Shown: positions 4,196 to 7,454 of the stretch, piece by piece
Position numbering within the stretch: the first letter of the stretch is position 1
Layout: each line of letters begins with the position of its first letter
NCBI GenBank assembly: GCA_031178805.1
Contig: JAPSIJ010000098.1
Span: 1 to 7,454 of the forward strand
Source of the DNA: Cellulomonas sp.
GTDB lineage: Bacteria > Actinomycetota > Actinomycetes > Actinomycetales > Cellulomonadaceae
DNA: 7,454 nucleotides
Direction of reading: 5' to 3'
Position numbers and translations under genes: made by a program
The notes under the pieces: generated by a model
The model's input: only the letters and a program-made list of their open reading frames with translations
The model's database searches: none
Told to the model about the DNA's origin: nothing

Positions 4196-6466
4196 TCAGG
4201 CGAGCGTGAGCGCGGCCGTCGCACCCTCGGCCGGGACCGGGTCGCCGAGCGTGTCGGCGACCGACCACGCGGACGGCACCGCGCCCGCGGCCTCGACGCG
4301 CACGTCGGCGCCGCGGCGGGTCACCCGGAACGTCGCGTCGCCGGCCGCCCCCCGCACCACCGTGGTCGAGTCGTGGCCGTCGGGCAGGCCGAACAGCCGC
4401 AGGGTGACGCCCTCGGCGTGGTCGTAGTCCGGGCGGTCCGTGCGGGCGCCGACCGGCAGGACGGTGCCCGGGCGGACCAGCAGGGGCAGCGAGTCGAACC
4501 CGTGCCGCTGCCGGTGCCAGCGCGGCCCCGCGACCGTGGACCCGTCGAGCAGCGACGTCCACTCGCCCTCGGGCACGTAGACCTCGACGTCGCCCTCGGC
4601 GGTGAACACCGGGGCCACCAGCAGCGACTCCCCCAGCATGTACTGGGTGTCGACGGCGGCGGCGCCGGGCTCGTCGGGGAACTCGACGACCATCGGCCGC
4701 ATCACCGGCAGCCCGTCGGTGTGCGCCTCGCGGCCCACCGCCGACAGGTACGGCATCAGCGCGAGCTTGAGCTCGGTGAACCGCCGGGTGACGTCGACGG
4801 ACTCCTCGTCGAACGCCCACGGCACGCGGTAGGACGACGAGCCGTGCAGCCGGGAGTGCGAGGACAGCAGGCCGAAGGCCAGCCAGCGCTTGAACACCGC
4901 GGCGTCGGGCGTGCCCTCGAAGCCGCCGATGTCGTGCGACCAGTAGCCGAACCCCGACGACGACAGCGACAGCCCGCCGCGCAGCGACTCGGCCATCGAG
5001 ACGAAGGTCGACTCGCAGTCGCCGCCCCAGTGCACCGGGAACTGCTGGCCGCCGGCGGTCGCCGACCGGGCGAACAGCACGGCCTCGCCCTCGCCGCGCT
5101 CCTCGGTCAGCAGGTCGAAGACCGCCTTGTTGTACAGGTGCGTGTAGTAGTTGTGCATCCGCTCGGGGTCCGAGCCGTCGTGCCAGACGACGTCCGTGGG
5201 GATGCGCTCGCCGAAGTCGGTCTTGAACGCGTCCACGCCCATGTCGAGCAGGGCGCGCAGCTTGCCCTGGTACCAGGCGGTGGCGTCGGGGTTGGTGAAG
5301 TCGACCAGCGCCATGCCGGACTGCCACAGGTCCCACTGCCACACGGAGCCGTCGGCGCGCGTCACCAGGTACCCGAGCTCGCGGCCCTCCTCGAACAGGT
5401 GCGAGCGCTGCGCGATGTACGGGTTGATCCACACGCACACCTGCAGGCCCCGGTCGTGCAGCCGGGCGAGCATCCCCTTCGGGTCCGGGAACGTCGCCGG
5501 GTCCCAGACGAAGTCGCACCAGTGGAACCGGCGCATCCAGAAGCAGTCGAAGTGGAACACCGACAGCGGCAGGTCCCGCTCGGCCATGCCGTCGATGAAC
5601 GACATCACCGTCTCCTCGTCGTACGAGGTGGTGAACGACGTCGACAGCCACAGGCCGTACGACCAGTCCGGCACCCGGGCGGGGCGGCCGGTCAGGGCGG
5701 TGTACCGGCGGAGCACGTCCTTGGGGGTGGGGCCGGCGATCACGTAGTACCGCAGCCGCTGCCCGGGCACGCTGAACTGCGTGCGGGAGACGACCTCGGA
5801 GCCGATCTCGAACGAGACGTGGCCCGGGTGGTCCACCAGCACGCCGTACCCGGCGTCGGTCAGGTAGAACGGCACGTTCTTGTACGCCTGCTCCGAGGAC
5901 GTGCCGCCGTCGGCGTTCCACACGTCGACGGTCTGGCCGTTCTTCACGAACGCGGTGAACCGCTCGCCCAGGCCGTAGACGTGGTCGGCGACGCCGAGCG
6001 CGAGCTGCTCGCGGACGAAGTGCCGGCCCTCGGCGTCGGTGACGACGCCGACGCCGCGGGACGAGGCGCCGGTGACGACGCGGCCGTCGACCTCGACGTC
6101 CAGGGCCCACTCCCCCGAGGTCGACACCCGGGCGGTGAGGTTGCCGGTGGTGAGCGAGGCCCGCGGGTCGCCCTCGGCCGGGCCGGCGACCGTCACGGCG
6201 GGCCGGTCGTCCGCGACCTCGAACGCCGGGCCGTGGTCGACGCCGCCCTGGTGGTGCTCGACCGTCACGCCGAGCACCCCCTCGGCGGGCGAGTCGAGCG
6301 TGATGGTGATCAGCGGGTGGTTGAGGGTGTCGCCTCGCGTCTCGAGGCGCCCCGTGCCGGCGTAGGCGGTCAGCGAGCGCTCGCCGAGCACCACCTCGTC
6401 GACCGCGCGCGGGCGCAGCACGGTGACGCCGGGGAGGGTCTGCCAGTAGCCGTCGGTGAACTTCAT
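4196..6466 (-). CDS. yicI: GH31 alpha-xylosidase, YicI type
   Basis: The 756-aa protein is very close in length and motif order to E. coli YicI (772 aa), an alpha-xylosidase that releases non-reducing-end alpha-1,6-xylose from isoprimeverose and xyloglucan oligosaccharides. The N-terminal beta-sandwich (about 1-245) contains YGLGERFTAFVKNGQTV (164-180). The (beta/alpha)8 barrel spans about 245-590. The nucleophile is Asp417 in KTDFGERIPTD and the acid/base is Asp483 in HWGGDC. Substrate-site residues typical of alpha-xylosidases are conserved: Phe278 (SFTT), Asp307-Cys308-Phe309-Trp310 (FDCFW), Lys415 and Arg467 (LFARS). Two C-terminal beta-domains follow, with YMLGESLLVAPVF at 609-621. No signal peptide, hence cytoplasmic. 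The start ATG is 13 bp after the permease stop, preceded by AGGA. It is the last gene of the ABC-transporter operon, so its substrate is imported. Alpha-glucosidase activity is a less likely alternative given the Cys-Phe pair. Confidence 0.95.
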   Translation of the reverse strand: MKFTDGYWQTLPGVTVLRPRAVDEVVLGERSLTAYAGTGRLETRGDTLNHPLITITLDSPAEGVLGVTVEHHQGGVDHGPAFEVADDRPAVTVAGPAEGDPRASLTTGNLTARVSTSGEWALDVEVDGRVVTGASSRGVGVVTDAEGRHFVREQLALGVADHVYGLGERFTAFVKNGQTVDVWNADGGTSSEQAYKNVPFYLTDAGYGVLVDHPGHVSFEIGSEVVSRTQFSVPGQRLRYYVIAGPTPKDVLRRYTALTGRPARVPDWSYGLWLSTSFTTSYDEETVMSFIDGMAERDLPLSVFHFDCFWMRRFHWCDFVWDPATFPDPKGMLARLHDRGLQVCVWINPYIAQRSHLFEEGRELGYLVTRADGSVWQWDLWQSGMALVDFTNPDATAWYQGKLRALLDMGVDAFKTDFGERIPTDVVWHDGSDPERMHNYYTHLYNKAVFDLLTEERGEGEAVLFARSATAGGQQFPVHWGGDCESTFVSMAESLRGGLSLSSSGFGYWSHDIGGFEGTPDAAVFKRWLAFGLLSSHSRLHGSSSYRVPWAFDEESVDVTRRFTELKLALMPYLSAVGREAHTDGLPVMRPMVVEFPDEPGAAAVDTQYMLGESLLVAPVFTAEGDVEVYVPEGEWTSLLDGSTVAGPRWHRQRHGFDSLPLLVRPGTVLPVGARTDRPDYDHAEGVTLRLFGLPDGHDSTTVVRGAAGDATFRVTRRGADVRVEAAGAVPSAWSVADTLGDPVPAEGATAALTLA

Positions 6467-6479
6467 GCGGGGGTCCTGC

Positions 6480-7400
6480 CTACTTGACCGCGCCCGCGGT
6501 GATCCCGCGGGTGAGCGTGCGCTGGAAGATGAGGAAGAAGACGATCGCCGGGATCATCGAGACGAGCGCGCCCGCGTTGGTGGTCGGGGCGTCCATCAGC
6601 CGGTCGCCCTGCAGCGACGCGAGGGCGACGGGGATCGTCTGGGTGGCGTTGGTCGTGAGCATGACCAGCGGGATGAAGAACTCGTTCCAGGTCCAGATGA
6701 AGAAGAAGATCACCAGCACCGACAGCGTCGGCCGCACCACCGGGAACACGACGGACCACAGGGTGCGCCACCGGCCGGCGCCGTCCAGCGAGGCCGCCTC
6801 GAGCAGCGCCTTCGGGAACGTGCCGAGCACCGAGGACAGCAGGTAGGTGCCGAACGCCGCCTGGATGACGGTGAAGATGATGATCACGGACCACTGGTTG
6901 TTCGACAGCCCGACCTGCTGGGCCATCTGGAACAGCGGGTAGACCAGCACCTCCTGCGGGAGCATGTTCGCCAGCAGGAACAGGGTGACGATCGACATCC
7001 GGCCCTTCACCCGGCCGACGCCCAGCGCGTAGGCGCTGAACAGCGACAGGGTGACGCCGAAGATCGCGACGGTCCCGGCGATCCACACGGAGTTGACCAG
7101 CTTCTCCGGGAAGTTCACGCGCTCCCAGAACGTGCGCAGGCCCTCGGTGTAGAGCTCGGCCGGCCAGGACAGCGGGCCGTTCTGCGAGTAGTCGGCCGGC
7201 GCCTTGAAGGCGTTCAGCACCATGATGAGGAACGGCACCAGCATCACGACGGCGACGAGCAGCGCGCCGGCGAGCACGAACCAGCGGGCGGTGCCGCGGC
7301 GGTGCCGGCGGTCGGCGTCGGTGGCCCTCGTGCGGCGGGGCGCCGGCGGCGCGGCGGAGCCGACCTCGCGGGGCGGCAGCGTCTCGATCGGGGTGGCCAT
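6480..7400 (-). CDS. Sugar ABC transporter permease, MalG/CUT1 family
   Basis: The 306-aa inner-membrane permease belongs to the carbohydrate uptake 1 type. A cytoplasmic N-terminal tail (about 1-38), rich in Arg and Pro, precedes six predicted membrane segments at about 39-62, 104-126, 136-158, 169-191, 222-247 and 277-294. The EAA loop that contacts the ATPase is EAASLDGAGRWRTLW (201-215), followed by the usual Pro and Arg-Pro (VFPVVRP, 218-224). WNEFFIPL (238-245) is characteristic of MalG-like subunits. The ATG at 7400 overlaps the upstream gene's TGA by one base and has a strong GAGGAGGAGGG ribosome-binding site. The partner permease is the upstream partial gene; the binding protein is presumably further upstream. 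As commonly seen in actinobacteria, the ATPase may be a shared MsiK-type protein encoded elsewhere. The downstream alpha-xylosidase suggests the cargo is an alpha-xylosylated oligosaccharide. Confidence 0.94.
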   Translation of the reverse strand: MATPIETLPPREVGSAAPPAPRRTRATDADRRHRRGTARWFVLAGALLVAVVMLVPFLIMVLNAFKAPADYSQNGPLSWPAELYTEGLRTFWERVNFPEKLVNSVWIAGTVAIFGVTLSLFSAYALGVGRVKGRMSIVTLFLLANMLPQEVLVYPLFQMAQQVGLSNNQWSVIIIFTVIQAAFGTYLLSSVLGTFPKALLEAASLDGAGRWRTLWSVVFPVVRPTLSVLVIFFFIWTWNEFFIPLVMLTTNATQTIPVALASLQGDRLMDAPTTNAGALVSMIPAIVFFLIFQRTLTRGITAGAVK

Positions 7401-7454
7401 CAGCGACCCTCCTCCTCACGGCGGGCGCTGCGGGCCTGCAGCACCATGATGACG
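7400..7454 (-). CDS. C-terminal end of the partner ABC permease (MalF-like), partial
   Basis: Only 17 residues and the stop codon are in the window: VIMVLQARSARREEEGR, ending in a TGA that overlaps the next ATG by one base. A hydrophobic stretch followed by a charged Arg/Glu-rich tail is what the last membrane helix and cytoplasmic end of a MalF/UgpA-type permease look like. The position directly before a MalG-type permease supports this. The identification rests mainly on context. Confidence 0.65.
   Translation of the reverse strand, partial: VIMVLQARSARREEEGR

Noticed and set aside
6373..6384. Perfect 12-bp palindrome GCGAGCGCTCGC, similar in shape to a LacI-family operator, near the 5' end of the GH31 gene
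   Set aside because: It is inside codons for the GERSL segment, has C/G instead of the GG/CC flanks of the CebR-type box, and G/C palindromes of this length are expected by chance. Kept only as a note.
3935..6487. An 850-residue open frame on the plus strand opposite the alpha-xylosidase
   Set aside because: It lies entirely antisense to a gene with complete GH31 motifs. Its composition (Arg, Val, Gly, His, Ala) is typical of the antisense frame of a high-GC gene, and it has no recognisable domain.
1..7454. Search for tRNA/rRNA genes, CRISPR repeats, insertion sequences, riboswitch-like leaders or phage genes
   Set aside because: None seen. The non-coding gaps are 88, 26, 85, 199 and 13 bp and contain only the short signals already listed.

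Overview
The window is very GC-rich, roughly three quarters G+C by eye, with third codon positions almost always G or C in every real gene. This, the gene families present and the sugar-utilisation content suggest a high-GC actinobacterium. A plant-polysaccharide degrader of the Cellulomonadaceae/Promicromonosporaceae type is my best guess, but it is an inference with no rRNA or marker gene to confirm it.

Layout, left to right. (1) Positions 1-429 hold the 3' end of an unrecognised plus-strand gene. (2) After a short convergent gap with inverted repeats comes a compact minus-strand operon (2456 down to 518): a 103-aa zinc-binding-type small protein, then two alpha/beta-hydrolases. The hydrolase genes overlap by ATGA and belong to different branches of the fold. 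(3) A perfect 13-bp hairpin at 2478-2509 ends the next minus-strand unit, a cytoplasmic GH1 beta-glucosidase (3996 down to 2542). (4) A 199-bp intergenic region (3997-4195) is the most information-rich non-coding part. It holds a near-perfect CebR/CelR-type LacI-family operator in front of the beta-glucosidase, and two copies of a GAGTGCACTC palindrome flanking an 8-bp hairpin. (5) Upstream lies a sugar operon on the minus strand: the last codons of one ABC permease (7454-7400), a complete MalG-type permease (7400 down to 6480) and a GH31 alpha-xylosidase closely resembling E. coli YicI (6466 down to 4196).

How the genes work together: the two permease genes and the alpha-xylosidase are tightly packed (1-bp overlap, then a 13-bp gap), so they are almost certainly one transcript. 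Neither glycosidase has a signal peptide, so both act on oligosaccharides imported by the ABC transporter. A YicI-type alpha-xylosidase removes non-reducing-end alpha-1,6-xylose, and a beta-glucosidase removes the glucose thus exposed. Alternating action of the two is the classic intracellular route for xyloglucan oligosaccharides and isoprimeverose. The beta-glucosidase appears to have its own promoter and operator, so it may also answer to cellobiose or cello-oligosaccharides. The hydrolase operon on the left looks like unrelated housekeeping or accessory metabolism. I saw no mobile element, CRISPR array, RNA gene or phage signature. The region is mostly ordinary, with the 3997-4195 control region the part most worth a second look.
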